A stretch of 64,000 bases of DNA from assembly GCF_000716545.1 (NCBI RefSeq), contig NZ_JNWZ01000012.1:1-64000 (forward strand). Direction: 5' to 3'. The translations under genes and the position numbers were made by a program. A model generated the notes under the pieces. It was not told the origin of the DNA and made no database searches. It saw only the letters and a list, made by a program, of their open reading frames with translations. Positions 51,184-63,592 of the stretch are shown one piece after another. Position 1 is the first letter of the stretch; the number at the start of each line of letters is the position of its first letter. The stretch is from Kitasatospora phosalacinea (lineage in GTDB: Bacteria; Actinomycetota; Actinomycetes; Streptomycetales; Streptomycetaceae).

Positions 51184-51744
51184 ATGCCGCAGACCGGCGG
51201 ACCCGCGCACCCGATCGGCGTGATCCACGGCCGCTTCCAGATGCTGCACCTGGGGCACCTGGAGTACCTGCTGGCCGGGGCGGACCGGTGCCGGACCCTC
51301 GTGGTCGGGATCACCAACCCCGACCCGTGGACCACCGCGGACGAGCCCAGCGACCCCGAGCGCGGCCGGCCCGAGTCCAACCCGTGCACCTACTACGAGC
51401 GCCACCTGATGGTCGAGGCCGCCCTCACCGAGGCCGGGGTGGCCCCGGAGCGCCTGCGGATCGTGCCGTTCCCGCACAGCTTCCCCGAGCGCCTGGCGCA
51501 CTACGCGCCGCGGGAGGCGGTCTACCTGCTCACCCTCTACGACGCCTGGGGCGACGCCAAGCTGCGGCGCTTCCACGACCTCGGCCTGCGGACCGAGGTG
51601 ATGTGGCGCCGGACCGAGAAACCCGTCAGCGGCAGCCTGGTGCGCCGCACCCTGGCCGCCGGAGGCGACTGGGAGTCCCTGGTGCCGCCGGGGGTGGCCC
51701 GCGTGGTGAAGGAACGGAGGATCGATGAGCGCATCCGCGGCTGA
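51184..51744 (+). CDS. phpF: CTP:phosphonoformate nucleotidyltransferase
   Basis: A 186-residue member of the nucleotidyltransferase alpha/beta-phosphodiesterase superfamily: GVIHGRFQMLHLGHLEYLL carries the HxGH motif and KPVSGSLVRRTLAAGGDWESL the C-terminal SxxxR loop. PhpF activates phosphonoformate as its 5'-CMP anhydride in the known pathway; the fold resembles NMN adenylyltransferase. ATG 51184; stop overlaps the phpH start by 20 bp. Confidence 0.9.
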   Translation: MPQTGGPAHPIGVIHGRFQMLHLGHLEYLLAGADRCRTLVVGITNPDPWTTADEPSDPERGRPESNPCTYYERHLMVEAALTEAGVAPERLRIVPFPHSFPERLAHYAPREAVYLLTLYDAWGDAKLRRFHDLGLRTEVMWRRTEKPVSGSLVRRTLAAGGDWESLVPPGVARVVKERRIDERIRG

Positions 51745-53032
51745 ACCGGACCCGGCCGGCCGGGTCCTGCTGGTGGTGCTGTGCGGCGGCGGCGACCGGC
51801 CGATCGCCGAGCTGGGCGGGCTGACCCCCTTCGAGGCGGCCGACACGCCGCAGCTGGACGCGCTGGCCCGGGCGGGCAGCAGCGGCCTGCTGGAGGTGAT
51901 CTCGCCGGACGTGCCGCCGGAGTCCGACTCGGGGGCGATGGCGCTGCTCGGGTACGACCCGCTGGTCCACTACACCGGCCGCGGGCCGCTGGAGGGCCTC
52001 GGCATGGACTTCTGGCGCACCGACGGCTTCTCGGTCGCGTTCCGGGTGAACTTCGCCAGCTGGGACCCGGGAACCGGGCGGCTGGACCGGCGGACCTCCC
52101 GCGACCTCACGGAGGACGACCAGGAGCAGCTGGTCGCCGAGGTCCTCGCCGGGGTCGACCTCGGCGAGGACCTGGAACTGCGGCTCACCGGCTTCGGCCG
52201 CCACCGCGGCATCCTCTCCTTCACCAGCCGCACGCTCGCGCTGTCCGGGCGGGTGGGCAACACCGACCCGGGCTTCGAGGCGCGCGGGCCGTTCGGGGTG
52301 CCGGTCGACCGGCCCGCCGGGGTCCCGCTGGGCTGCGCGCCGCTGGACGGCACCCCGGGGGCGGCCGCCACCGCCGCCCTGGTGGACCGCTTCGTGGCGC
52401 TCAGCGCCGGGGTGATGGAGCGCAGCGAGGTCAACGCGCGGCGCCGGGCCGAGGGCCGCCGGCCGGCCAACCTGCTGCTGGTGCGGGACGGCGGGGACCG
52501 CCTGCCCAAGCTGGACCCGTTCACCGGCCGGACCGGACGCACCCTGTCGATGTACGGGCAGGTCCCGGCCGAACGCGGCCTGGCCCGGCTGATCGGGGCC
52601 CGGTTCACCCACTCCCGCCCGGCCCGGGGCCAGTCGGAGCCCGACTACTACCGGGAGCTGGTGCCGCAACTGCTCCGCGACCCGGCCGACCTGGTCTTCG
52701 TCCACCTCAAGGGCCCCGACGAGCCGGGCCACGACGGCCGGCCGGCCGACAAGGTCCGGGCGATCGCCGAGATCGACGCGCACTTCCTGCGGCCGCTGGT
52801 CTCCGCGCTCACCCCCGCCGACCTGCTGGTCGTCACCTGCGACCACTCCACGCCGTGCGAGCTGCGCATCCACAGCCCCGACCGGGTGCCCGCGGTGGCG
52901 TACGGCGCCGGGGTGGCCGCGGACGGGGTCACCGCCTTCGGCGAGCGCGCGGCGGCCTCCGGCGCGCTGCCCGCCGACCGGGCCGACCGGCTGCTGGCCG
53001 CCCTGCTGCCGGAGCGGGGGGTGCGCGGGTGA
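51725..53032 (+). CDS. phpH: APGM-type phosphoglycerate-mutase homologue for CPEP formation
   Basis: A 435-residue alkaline-phosphatase-superfamily protein like archaeal cofactor-independent phosphoglycerate mutases. GGGDRPIAELGGLTPFEAADTPQLDALA and DVPPESDSGAMALLGYDP, with the Ser of SDSGA as the phospho-acceptor, are clear. The first metal Asp of the normal DGxxD is Cys here (VVLCGGGD). VHLKGPDEPGHDGRPADKV and CDHSTPCELRIHSPDRVP supply later metal ligands. In the phosphinothricin pathway PhpG/PhpH handle the step from CMP-phosphonoformate to carboxyphosphonoenolpyruvate; their exact chemistry is not settled by sequence. Confidence 0.86.
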   Translation: MSASAAEPDPAGRVLLVVLCGGGDRPIAELGGLTPFEAADTPQLDALARAGSSGLLEVISPDVPPESDSGAMALLGYDPLVHYTGRGPLEGLGMDFWRTDGFSVAFRVNFASWDPGTGRLDRRTSRDLTEDDQEQLVAEVLAGVDLGEDLELRLTGFGRHRGILSFTSRTLALSGRVGNTDPGFEARGPFGVPVDRPAGVPLGCAPLDGTPGAAATAALVDRFVALSAGVMERSEVNARRRAEGRRPANLLLVRDGGDRLPKLDPFTGRTGRTLSMYGQVPAERGLARLIGARFTHSRPARGQSEPDYYRELVPQLLRDPADLVFVHLKGPDEPGHDGRPADKVRAIAEIDAHFLRPLVSALTPADLLVVTCDHSTPCELRIHSPDRVPAVAYGAGVAADGVTAFGERAAASGALPADRADRLLAALLPERGVRG

Positions 53033-54237
53033 GGGTCACCGCCCTGCTGCTGCGCGGCATCCTCGACTCCCGGGGCGAGCCGACGGTGGAGGCCGAACTG
53101 GAGCTGTCCTCCGGGCACCGCGGCCGCGGCTCGGCGCCGCGGGCCATCGCCCCCGGGCGGCTGGAGCGCAGCCTCGGCGACCCGGACCGGATCGGCCGCT
53201 TCCCGTCCCCCGCGCTGGCCGCCCGGCTGACCGCGGCCCGCGACCTCGACCAGCCGGGCCTGGACGCCCTGCTGACCGCGGCCCACGACGAGGGCGCGGC
53301 GGGCGCGGCGACCACGCTGGCCGTCTCGCTGGCGTTCGCCCGGGCGGCGGCCGACGCCCGCGGCGAACCGCTGCACCGGGCGCTCGCCGCCCAGGCGGGC
53401 AGCCGGCCCGCGCTGCCCCGGCTGATGGTCAACGTCTTCTCCGGCGGCATCCACCGCCGGGAGGCCGCCGACGGGTTCCAGCAGGTGATGCTGCTGCCCG
53501 CCGGCGACTGCCTCACCGATGACGTCCGGGTGGCCGCCCTGGTGCACCGGCGGGCCGAGGAACTGGCCGTCGAGCGCTTCGGGACGGTGGCGCTCTCGGC
53601 GTCCAGCGGGCTGCTGGCGCCGGTCGGCACCGTCGGCCAACTGGAGCTGCTGGAGAAGGCGGTGGCCGACACGCCCGGCGGGGACCGGTGCACGGTCGGC
53701 GTCGACGTGGCGGCCGAGCACCTGCTGGCGGACGACGGCCGGTACCGCTTCGACGGCGGCCGGTACGAGCCCGGGGCGTTCGCCGAGCTGCTGGCCGAGC
53801 TCGTCGAACGGCACCGGATCACCTTCCTGGAGGACCCGTTCGACCCGGCCCACCAGCCGTGGTGGCGGCGGCTGCGGGGCCGGCTGCCCGCGTCCGCGGC
53901 GGTGGTCGGCGACGACCTGTTCGCCACCGACGCGGCCCGGATCGACCGCTCGCTCGCCGACGGCGTCCTGCTGAAGCCCAGTCAGGTCGGCACCGTCTCC
54001 GGCACCCTGGCCGCCGCCGCGGCGGCCAGGGACGCCGGGATGCTGCTGGCCGTCTCGCACCGCTCGGGCGAGACCGAGGACACCGCGATGTGCGACCTGG
54101 CCGTCGCGGTGGGCGCCGAACTGATCAAGATCGGCGGCCCGCGCCGGGGTGACCGGCTCGTCAAGTACAACCAACTGCTCCGGCTGGCGGAGGAACTTCC
54201 GTCCGGGGCGAGTCCGTCGGGCATCCGCGCCGACTGA
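53029..54237 (+). CDS. phpG: Enolase homologue for CPEP formation
   Basis: A 402-residue enolase. Metal ligands ([26 protein letters not shown]), the catalytic Lys ([14 protein letters not shown]), [10 protein letters not shown] and [20 protein letters not shown] are kept. But the two acids that activate the leaving hydroxyl in housekeeping enolases are lost: the FQEFM Glu is Gln (FQQVM) and the GDEGG Glu is Ser (SASSG). So it probably makes an enolate rather than simply dehydrating. It overlaps phpH by 4 bp. In the pathway it contributes to carboxyphosphonoenolpyruvate from CMP-phosphonoformate. Confidence 0.88.
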   Translation: MRVTALLLRGILDSRGEPTVEAELELSSGHRGRGSAPRAIAPGRLERSLGDPDRIGRFPSPALAARLTAARDLDQPGLDALLTAAHDEGAAGAATTLAVSLAFARAAADARGEPLHRALAAQAGSRPALPRLMVNVFSGGIHRREAADGFQQVMLLPAGDCLTDDVRVAALVHRRAEELAVERFGTVALSASSGLLAPVGTVGQLELLEKAVADTPGGDRCTVGVDVAAEHLLADDGRYRFDGGRYEPGAFAELLAELVERHRITFLEDPFDPAHQPWWRRLRGRLPASAAVVGDDLFATDAARIDRSLADGVLLKPSQVGTVSGTLAAAAAARDAGMLLAVSHRSGETEDTAMCDLAVAVGAELIKIGGPRRGDRLVKYNQLLRLAEELPSGASPSGIRAD

Positions 54238-54262
54238 GACCCACGAGAAGGAGAGAAGGACC

Positions 54263-55150
54263 ATGACCACCACCAAGGCCCGCACCTTCCGCGAGCTGAT
54301 GAACGCCCCCGAGATCCTCACCGTGCCGAGCGCGTACGACGCACTGGGGGCCAAGGTCATCGAGCAGGCCGGCTTCGCCGCCGTCCACATGACCGGCTCC
54401 GGCACCTCCGCCTCCATGCTCGGCCTGCCGGACCTGGGCTTCACCAGCGTCTCGGAGCAGGCCACCAACGCCAAGAACATCGTGCTCGCCGTCGACCGCC
54501 CGGTGATCATGGACGCCGACGCGGGCTACGGCAACGCCATGAACACCTGGCGGGCGATCCGCGAGTTCGAACGGGCGGGCATCGTCGGCTGCCACCTGGA
54601 GGACCAGGTCAACCCCAAGCGCTGCGGCCACCTGGAGGGCAAGACCCTGATCAGCACCGAGGAGATGTGCGGCAAGATCGAGGCCGCCGTCGAGGCCCGG
54701 GTCGACCCGGACTTCACCGTCATCGCCCGGACCGACGCCCGGGAGTCGTTCGGCCTGGACGAGGCGCTGCGCCGCTCCCGCGAGTACGTCGCGGCCGGGG
54801 CCGACTGCATCTTCCTGGAGGCGATGCTCACCGTCGACGAGATGAAGCGGGTCCGCGACGAACTGGACGTCCCGCTGCTCGCCAACATGGTCGAGGGCGG
54901 CAAGACCCCCTGGCTGACCACCAAGGAGCTGGAGGCGATCGGCTACAACCTCGCCATCTACCCGCTCTCCGGCTGGATGGCCGCCGCCTCCGTGCTGCAG
55001 AAGCTCTACGCCGAGCTGCGCGACACCGGCACCACCCAGGGCTTCTGGGGCAAGTACGGCCTCGGGATGACCTTCCCGGAGCTGTTCGAGGTCTTCGAGT
55101 ACGGCCGCATCTCCGAGCTCGAGCAGCGCTTCGTCCGCGGCCAGGACTGA
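54263..55150 (+). CDS. bcpA: Carboxyphosphonoenolpyruvate phosphonomutase
   Basis: A 295-residue PEP-mutase/isocitrate-lyase-superfamily enzyme that closely matches the S. hygroscopicus bialaphos enzyme as I remember it: [72 protein letters not shown]. It rearranges and decarboxylates carboxyphosphonoenolpyruvate to phosphinopyruvate, forming the second C-P bond. Unlike pepM it lacks the EDKxxxKxNS motif. ATG 54263 behind AAGGAG. Its high similarity makes the cluster identity safe. Confidence 0.96.
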   Translation: MTTTKARTFRELMNAPEILTVPSAYDALGAKVIEQAGFAAVHMTGSGTSASMLGLPDLGFTSVSEQATNAKNIVLAVDRPVIMDADAGYGNAMNTWRAIREFERAGIVGCHLEDQVNPKRCGHLEGKTLISTEEMCGKIEAAVEARVDPDFTVIARTDARESFGLDEALRRSREYVAAGADCIFLEAMLTVDEMKRVRDELDVPLLANMVEGGKTPWLTTKELEAIGYNLAIYPLSGWMAAASVLQKLYAELRDTGTTQGFWGKYGLGMTFPELFEVFEYGRISELEQRFVRGQD

Positions 55151-55167
55151 CCGGAGGGAGACCGAGG

Positions 55168-56571
55168 ATGTTCATCGACGGAGCACTGCAGTCCGCCGCC
55201 CGGACCGTGGAGGTCCTGGACCGCTGGACCGGCGAGGTCGTTGGCGCGGTTCCCCGGGACGGGGCCGCGGAGGTGGAGGCCGCGGTCGCCGCACTGACCG
55301 CCCGCCGTCGGCCGCAACCCCCCGCGGAGCGGGCCGCGGTGCTCCGTGCCGCGGCCGACGCCCTGGAGGCGCGCACCGAGGAGTTCTCCCGCCTGATCAC
55401 CGCCGAGTCGGGGGTCTGCCGGCGGGAGACCGTCCGCGAGGTGGCCCGGGCGGCGGCCAACCTCCGGGTCGCGGCCGCCGAGGCCGAACGGATCAGGGGG
55501 GAGTCCATCCCGCTGCCGGACGGCACCCGGCTGGCCTTCACCGTGCCCGAGCCCGTCGGCCTGGTCGCGGGCATCACCCCGTTCAACCGGCCGCTCAACC
55601 AGGTCGTGGTCAAGGCCGCCCCGGCCGTCGCGGCGGGCTGCGCCCTGCTGCTGAAGCCCTCGGAGAAGACCCCGCTGACCGCGCTGGCCTTCGCCGAACT
55701 GCTGATCGGCGCCGGGCTGCCGAAGGACGCCCTGGCGGTGCTCACCGGCGAACCCGGCGAACTGGGCCCGCTCGTCGCGGGCCACCCGGCCGTCGACCTG
55801 GTCACCTTCACCGGCAGCGTGGCGACCGGCCGCCTGGTCGCCGCCGCCGCGGCGGGCAAGCGCCAGCTGCTCGAACTCGGCGGCAACGACCCGCTGTTCG
55901 TCCTCCCGGACGCCGACCTGGAACGGGCCGCCCGGCTCGCCGCGGACGGCGCCTGCGCCACCGCGGGCCAGTCCTGCCGGGGCGTCAAGCGGATCCTGGT
56001 CTGGGAGCGGGTCGCCGACGAGTTCACCCGGCTGCTCGCCGACGCGGTCGCCGCCAAGCGCTGCGGCGACCCCCGCTCGCCCGACACCGAGGTCGGACCG
56101 CTGGTCACCGAGGCCGCCGCCGCCGAGGTCGAGCGCCGGGTGGCCGACGCCGTCGCGGCGGGCGCCCGGCTGCTCGTCGGCGGTGACCGGGAGGGCGCCC
56201 TGATGCGTCCGACCGTCCTGGACCGGGTGCCCGCCGACGCCGGACTCGTCCGCGAGGAGACCTTCGGCCCGGTGGCGCCCGTCCTGCGGGTCGGCTCGGT
56301 GGCGGAGGCCGTCGAGATCGCCAACGGCACCCCCTACGGGCTGCAGGCCGGCGTGCTCACCCGGGACGGCACCGCCTTCTGGGAGCTGGCCGGGGCCCTG
56401 CGGGTCGGCGCGGTCAACCTCGACGAGGGACCGCACTTCGATTCCCCGCACATCCCCTTCGGCGGGGTCAAGGCCAGCGGCGTGGGCCGGGAGGGCATCC
56501 GCTACGCGATCGCCGAGATGACCGTCGCCAAGACCGTCACCCTCCCGCACGGTGTGAGGAGCCAGCTGTGA
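55168..56571 (+). CDS. phpJ: Aldehyde dehydrogenase of the phosphonoformate branch
   Basis: A 467-residue NAD(P)-dependent aldehyde dehydrogenase: general base Glu in QLLELGGNDPLFVL, nucleophile Cys in CATAGQSCRGVKRI, FTGSVATGRL cofactor loop, EETFGPVAPVL. It resembles phosphonoformaldehyde/glyceraldehyde-type enzymes, and in the pathway it is assigned to oxidation of phosphonoformaldehyde to phosphonoformate after PhpE. Its stop overlaps phpK by 4 bp. Confidence 0.88.
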   Translation: MFIDGALQSAARTVEVLDRWTGEVVGAVPRDGAAEVEAAVAALTARRRPQPPAERAAVLRAAADALEARTEEFSRLITAESGVCRRETVREVARAAANLRVAAAEAERIRGESIPLPDGTRLAFTVPEPVGLVAGITPFNRPLNQVVVKAAPAVAAGCALLLKPSEKTPLTALAFAELLIGAGLPKDALAVLTGEPGELGPLVAGHPAVDLVTFTGSVATGRLVAAAAAGKRQLLELGGNDPLFVLPDADLERAARLAADGACATAGQSCRGVKRILVWERVADEFTRLLADAVAAKRCGDPRSPDTEVGPLVTEAAAAEVERRVADAVAAGARLLVGGDREGALMRPTVLDRVPADAGLVREETFGPVAPVLRVGSVAEAVEIANGTPYGLQAGVLTRDGTAFWELAGALRVGAVNLDEGPHFDSPHIPFGGVKASGVGREGIRYAIAEMTVAKTVTLPHGVRSQL

Positions 56572-58208
56572 AGCACTGCGTCGTGGTGGGCTACCACGAG
56601 ACCGACATGTCCGGGGAGGAACTCGACCTCGCCCTGGAGCAGGGCGGCGACGACCTGCCCGCCCCGATCCGCAGCATGCTGCGGACCAAGATCACCCTGG
56701 GCGGCACCCACCACTCCTACCTGGACGCGCTCAGCCGGGTCCGCACCGAGCGGACCGGGGTGCCCGGCAGCTACACCGTGGCCGAGCTGCCCAGCCTGGG
56801 CACCCTCTACCTGGTCAACTACCTGGAGGAGCACGGCCATCCCACCGACTTCGTGAACAGCTTCACCTACGAGCGGGAGCGGCTGGCCAAGCTGCTGGCC
56901 GACGGCCCCGCCTCGGTGGCGATCACCACGACGTTCTACATGATGCCCGCGCCGGTGATCGAGATCATCCGCTTCGTCCGCCAGCACAACGCCACCGTGC
57001 CGATCATCGTGGGCGGGCCGCTGATCGACAACCACTGCCGGGAGGGCCGCGGCGAGAAGCTCTCGCGCTTCTTCGACCGGGTCGGCGCCGACTTCTACGT
57101 CTGGGAGTCGCAGGGCGAGGAGGCCCTGGCGGGCCTGGTCGGCGCCCTGGTCGAGGGCGCCTCGCCCGCCGCGGTGCCGAACGTCTTCGCCCGGGCCGAC
57201 GGCGAGTGGAAGCTCGGCCGGAAGCGGCCGGAGAACAACGACCTCAACCGCGCCTCGGTGCGCTGGCACCGCTTCGGGGCGGACGTGCTCGGCCGCACCG
57301 TCTCCACCCGCACCGCGCGCAGCTGCGCCTTCAACTGCGCCTTCTGCGACTACCCGGAGCGGGCCGGCGCCCTCACCCTGGCCGACCTGTCCACGGTCGA
57401 ACGGGAGTTGGAGGAGCTGGCCGAGCGCGGGGTGAAGCGGGTGGCCTTCATCGACGACACCTTCAACGTGCCGATGCGCCGCTTCAAGGACCTGTGCCGG
57501 ATGATGGTGCGCCGCGACTTCGGCATCGAGTGGTTCTCCTACTTCCGCTGCGGCCACGCCCGCGAACCCGGCGTCTACGACCTGATGTACGACTCCGGCT
57601 GCCGGGGCGTCCTGCTCGGCATCGAGTCCGGCGACGACCAGGTGCTGCTCAACATGGACAAGCGCGCCACCACCGAGCACTACCGCTACGGCATCGAGCA
57701 GCTCAAGGCCCGCGGCATCTTCACCCACGCCTCGTTCGTGGTGGGCTTCCCGGGCGAGAGCCCGCGGACCGTGCGCAACACGATCGACTTCATCAACAAC
57801 GCGGGCCCCGACACCTTCGCGGTCAACCACTGGTACTACCTGCACTCCACGCCGATCCACGTCCGGGCGCCGCAGTTCGACCTGACCGGCAACGGGTTCA
57901 CCTGGTCGCACCGCACCATGGACTCCCGGCAGGCCCTGGAGGCGGCCGACGAGATCTTCGACTCGGTGCACGCGGCCTCCTGGATGCCGGTCAACGGCCT
58001 GGACTTCTGGGGCGTGCCCTACCTGCTCGGCAAGGGCATGAGCCGCGAACAGGTCGTCGAGTTCCTGGCCCTGGCGAAGCCGCTCACGACGGCCAACGTC
58101 GCCCGCTCCGGCCCGGAAGCGGCCGCCCGGGCCGAAGCCCGGTTCCGCAGTTTCGTCGGCGGCCTCCACCTGGAGCCCGCCCGCTACGACGCAGGAGGAC
58201 AACGATGA
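56568..58208 (+). CDS. phpK: Radical SAM/cobalamin P-methyltransferase
   Basis: A 546-residue B12-binding radical SAM enzyme. The N-terminal cobalamin-binding domain (about 80-200) includes AITTTFYMMPAPVIEIIRFV and PIIVGGPLIDNH. The cluster motif CAFNCAFC (Cys at about 251, 255, 258) follows. PhpK transfers a methyl group from methylcobalamin to the phosphinate phosphorus of the N-acetyl-demethyl peptide; the enzyme was first studied from Kitasatospora phosalacinea. ATGA overlap with pms. Confidence 0.94.
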   Translation: MKHCVVVGYHETDMSGEELDLALEQGGDDLPAPIRSMLRTKITLGGTHHSYLDALSRVRTERTGVPGSYTVAELPSLGTLYLVNYLEEHGHPTDFVNSFTYERERLAKLLADGPASVAITTTFYMMPAPVIEIIRFVRQHNATVPIIVGGPLIDNHCREGRGEKLSRFFDRVGADFYVWESQGEEALAGLVGALVEGASPAAVPNVFARADGEWKLGRKRPENNDLNRASVRWHRFGADVLGRTVSTRTARSCAFNCAFCDYPERAGALTLADLSTVERELEELAERGVKRVAFIDDTFNVPMRRFKDLCRMMVRRDFGIEWFSYFRCGHAREPGVYDLMYDSGCRGVLLGIESGDDQVLLNMDKRATTEHYRYGIEQLKARGIFTHASFVVGFPGESPRTVRNTIDFINNAGPDTFAVNHWYYLHSTPIHVRAPQFDLTGNGFTWSHRTMDSRQALEAADEIFDSVHAASWMPVNGLDFWGVPYLLGKGMSREQVVEFLALAKPLTTANVARSGPEAAARAEARFRSFVGGLHLEPARYDAGGQR

Positions 58209-59527
58209 CCGAGCCCCGGGCCGAGCAGCCGGAGTACTTCCCCGAGGCGTTCCCCCGGGACGCCTTCCCCCGCTACGTGTGGGCCGAGGGCGACCGGCCG
58301 GCCGAACTCCCGCACGAGGTGTGGCTCTCGGAGACCACCCACCGCGACGGCCAGCAGGGCGGCCTCCCGCTGAACGCCGAACGCAGCTGCCGGATCTACG
58401 ACATCCTCTGCGAGGTCACCGGCGGCTCCGGGGCGATCCGGCACGCCGAGTTCTTCCCGTACCGGGACTCGGACCGCAAGGCCCTGCTGTACGCCCTGGA
58501 CCGGCACCGCGACGGCGCCCCGGTGGAGCCCACCACCTGGATCCGGGCCCGCCGCGAGGACGTGGAGCTGATCCAGAAGCTCGGCGTCACCGAGACCGGC
58601 CTGCTCAGCTCCTCCTCGGACTACCACACCTTCCACAAGTTCGGCGACGGCGGCCGCGAGGGCGCGGCCGCGATGTACCTGGAGGCCGTGCGGGTCGCGC
58701 TGGACCACGGCATCCGCCCGCGGGTCCACCTGGAGGACACCACCCGCTCCGACCCGGCCTTCGTCCAGCGCCTGGTGGAGGACGTGCTGCGGCTCGCCGA
58801 CCGCTACCCGGCCGAACTGGCCCCGCGGTTCCGGATCTGCGACACCCTCGGCATCGGCCTGCCCTTCACCGACGTGGCGGCCCCCCGCTCCGTCCCGCGC
58901 TGGATCCGGCTGCTGCGCGGACTCGGACTGGCCCCGCACCAGATCGAGCTGCACCCGCACAACGACACCTGGATGGTGGTCGCCAACTGCGTCGCGGCGA
59001 TCCGCGAAGGCTGCGGCGTCATCAGCGGCTGCACCCTGGGCACGGGCGAGCGCACCGGCAACGCCCCTCTGGAGGCGGTGCTCGTCCACCTGCTCGGCAT
59101 GGGCTACTGGCCCGACGGCGGGGTCGACCTCACCGCGGTCAACAAGCTGGTCGAACTGTACGACGAGATCGGGGTCGGCCCCTCGCCGAAGTACCCGATC
59201 TTCGGCCGGGACGCCTACGTCACCAGGGCCGGCATCCACGCCGACGGCCTCAACAAGTTCTGGTGGATGTACGCCCCCTTCAACGCGCCCCTGCTGACCG
59301 GCCGCGAGCTGGACGTGGCGCTGACCAAGGACTCCGGCCAGGCGGGCCTGCTGTTCGTCCTGAACAAGCGGCTCGGCCTGGCCCTGGAGAAGAACGACCC
59401 CCGGCTGGCCCCGGTCCAGGCGTGGCTGGACGGGCAGTGGGAGGCCGGCCGGGTCTCGGCCGTCGACTGGAGCGAACTCGAACCGCTGGTGGCCCTGGCC
59501 CTCTCGGCGGCCCCGAACGGAGCATGA
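58205..59527 (+). CDS. pms: 2-Phosphinomethylmalate synthase (HMGL family)
   Basis: A 440-residue condensing enzyme. LSETTHRDGQQGGLPL is the DRE-TIM start (His replaces the usual Leu before Arg-Asp), ELHPHNDTWMVVAN holds the HxHN metal site, and SGCTLGTGERTGNAPLEAVL the GxGERxGN loop. It should condense phosphinopyruvate with acetyl-CoA, like Re-citrate/homocitrate synthase. Its close relative by family in the LysW operon is only distantly similar. It sits 1 bp before phsA. Confidence 0.9.
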   Translation: MTEPRAEQPEYFPEAFPRDAFPRYVWAEGDRPAELPHEVWLSETTHRDGQQGGLPLNAERSCRIYDILCEVTGGSGAIRHAEFFPYRDSDRKALLYALDRHRDGAPVEPTTWIRARREDVELIQKLGVTETGLLSSSSDYHTFHKFGDGGREGAAAMYLEAVRVALDHGIRPRVHLEDTTRSDPAFVQRLVEDVLRLADRYPAELAPRFRICDTLGIGLPFTDVAAPRSVPRWIRLLRGLGLAPHQIELHPHNDTWMVVANCVAAIREGCGVISGCTLGTGERTGNAPLEAVLVHLLGMGYWPDGGVDLTAVNKLVELYDEIGVGPSPKYPIFGRDAYVTRAGIHADGLNKFWWMYAPFNAPLLTGRELDVALTKDSGQAGLLFVLNKRLGLALEKNDPRLAPVQAWLDGQWEAGRVSAVDWSELEPLVALALSAAPNGA

Positions 59528-59528
59528 G

Positions 59529-62839
<3,311 letters not shown>

Positions 62840-62843
<4 letters not shown>

Positions 62844-63592
62844 GCCGGTGGATCCAGCGGACCGGCGCCCCGGACGCGGTGGCCCGGGTGGTGTGCGCCG
62901 GCCGGGCGGGCGGCAGCGCCCGGGACTTCGACGGCTGGCGGGCGGTCCTCGGGCCGCTGGTCGAGACGGCGGCCGTCCAACTCCCCGGCCGCCTGGACCG
63001 GTTCACCGAGCCCCCGGTCGGCGACCTGCCGGAGATCGCCGGGCAGGTCGCCGCGGCGGTCACCGCCCTGGAGCCGCTGCCCTACGTCCTGTTCGGCGAC
63101 TGCATGGGCGCGCTGGTCGCCTTCGAGACCGCCCGCGCGCTCCGCCGCTCCGGCGCCCCGGCCCCGGCGGCGCTGGTGGTCGCGTCCTACCCGGCCCCGC
63201 ACCGCATCCGCACCGAACGCCCCTACCACGACGCCCCGGCGGCCGAGTTGAAGCGGCGGCTGTACGAGGTCGGCGGGGTCCCCCCGGTGGCGCTCGCCGA
63301 CGACGAGCTCTTCGAGCTGCTGCTGCCCGTCCTGCGGGCCGACTTCGCGGCCTTCGAACGCTACCGCTACGTCGAGGAGGAACCGTTGGGGATACCGGTC
63401 CACGCGGTGGTCGGGGCGGACGACCTGTACGTCCCGCTCGCCGCCGTCCGGGAGTGGAGCGAACACGTCGGCCCCGACGGGGAGTTCACCGCCCGGACCT
63501 TCCCCGGCGGCCACTTCTTCCTCCGGGAGGGCGACGAGCCCGCCGCGTGGGTGCGCGGGCTGGCGCTGGCCGCGGCCGGGGGCCCGCGGTGA
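62840..63592 (+). CDS. Type II thioesterase with Cys nucleophile
   Basis: A 250-residue alpha/beta-hydrolase of the NRPS-associated thioesterase family: VQLPGRLDRFTEPP, then the nucleophile elbow LFGDCMGALVAFE where Cys replaces the usual Ser of GxSxG, Asp in VVGADDLYVP, and His in FPGGHFFLREG. Because no NRPS here has an integrated TE, one of the two stand-alone enzymes probably releases the finished peptide while the other edits. It overlaps bah and the next thioesterase by 4 bp each. Confidence 0.88.

Noticed and set aside
54263..55150. Methylisocitrate lyase or a second PEP mutase
   Set aside because: The sequence matches remembered CPEP phosphonomutase very closely and lacks the EDKxxxKxNS motif; location between phpG and phpJ agrees.
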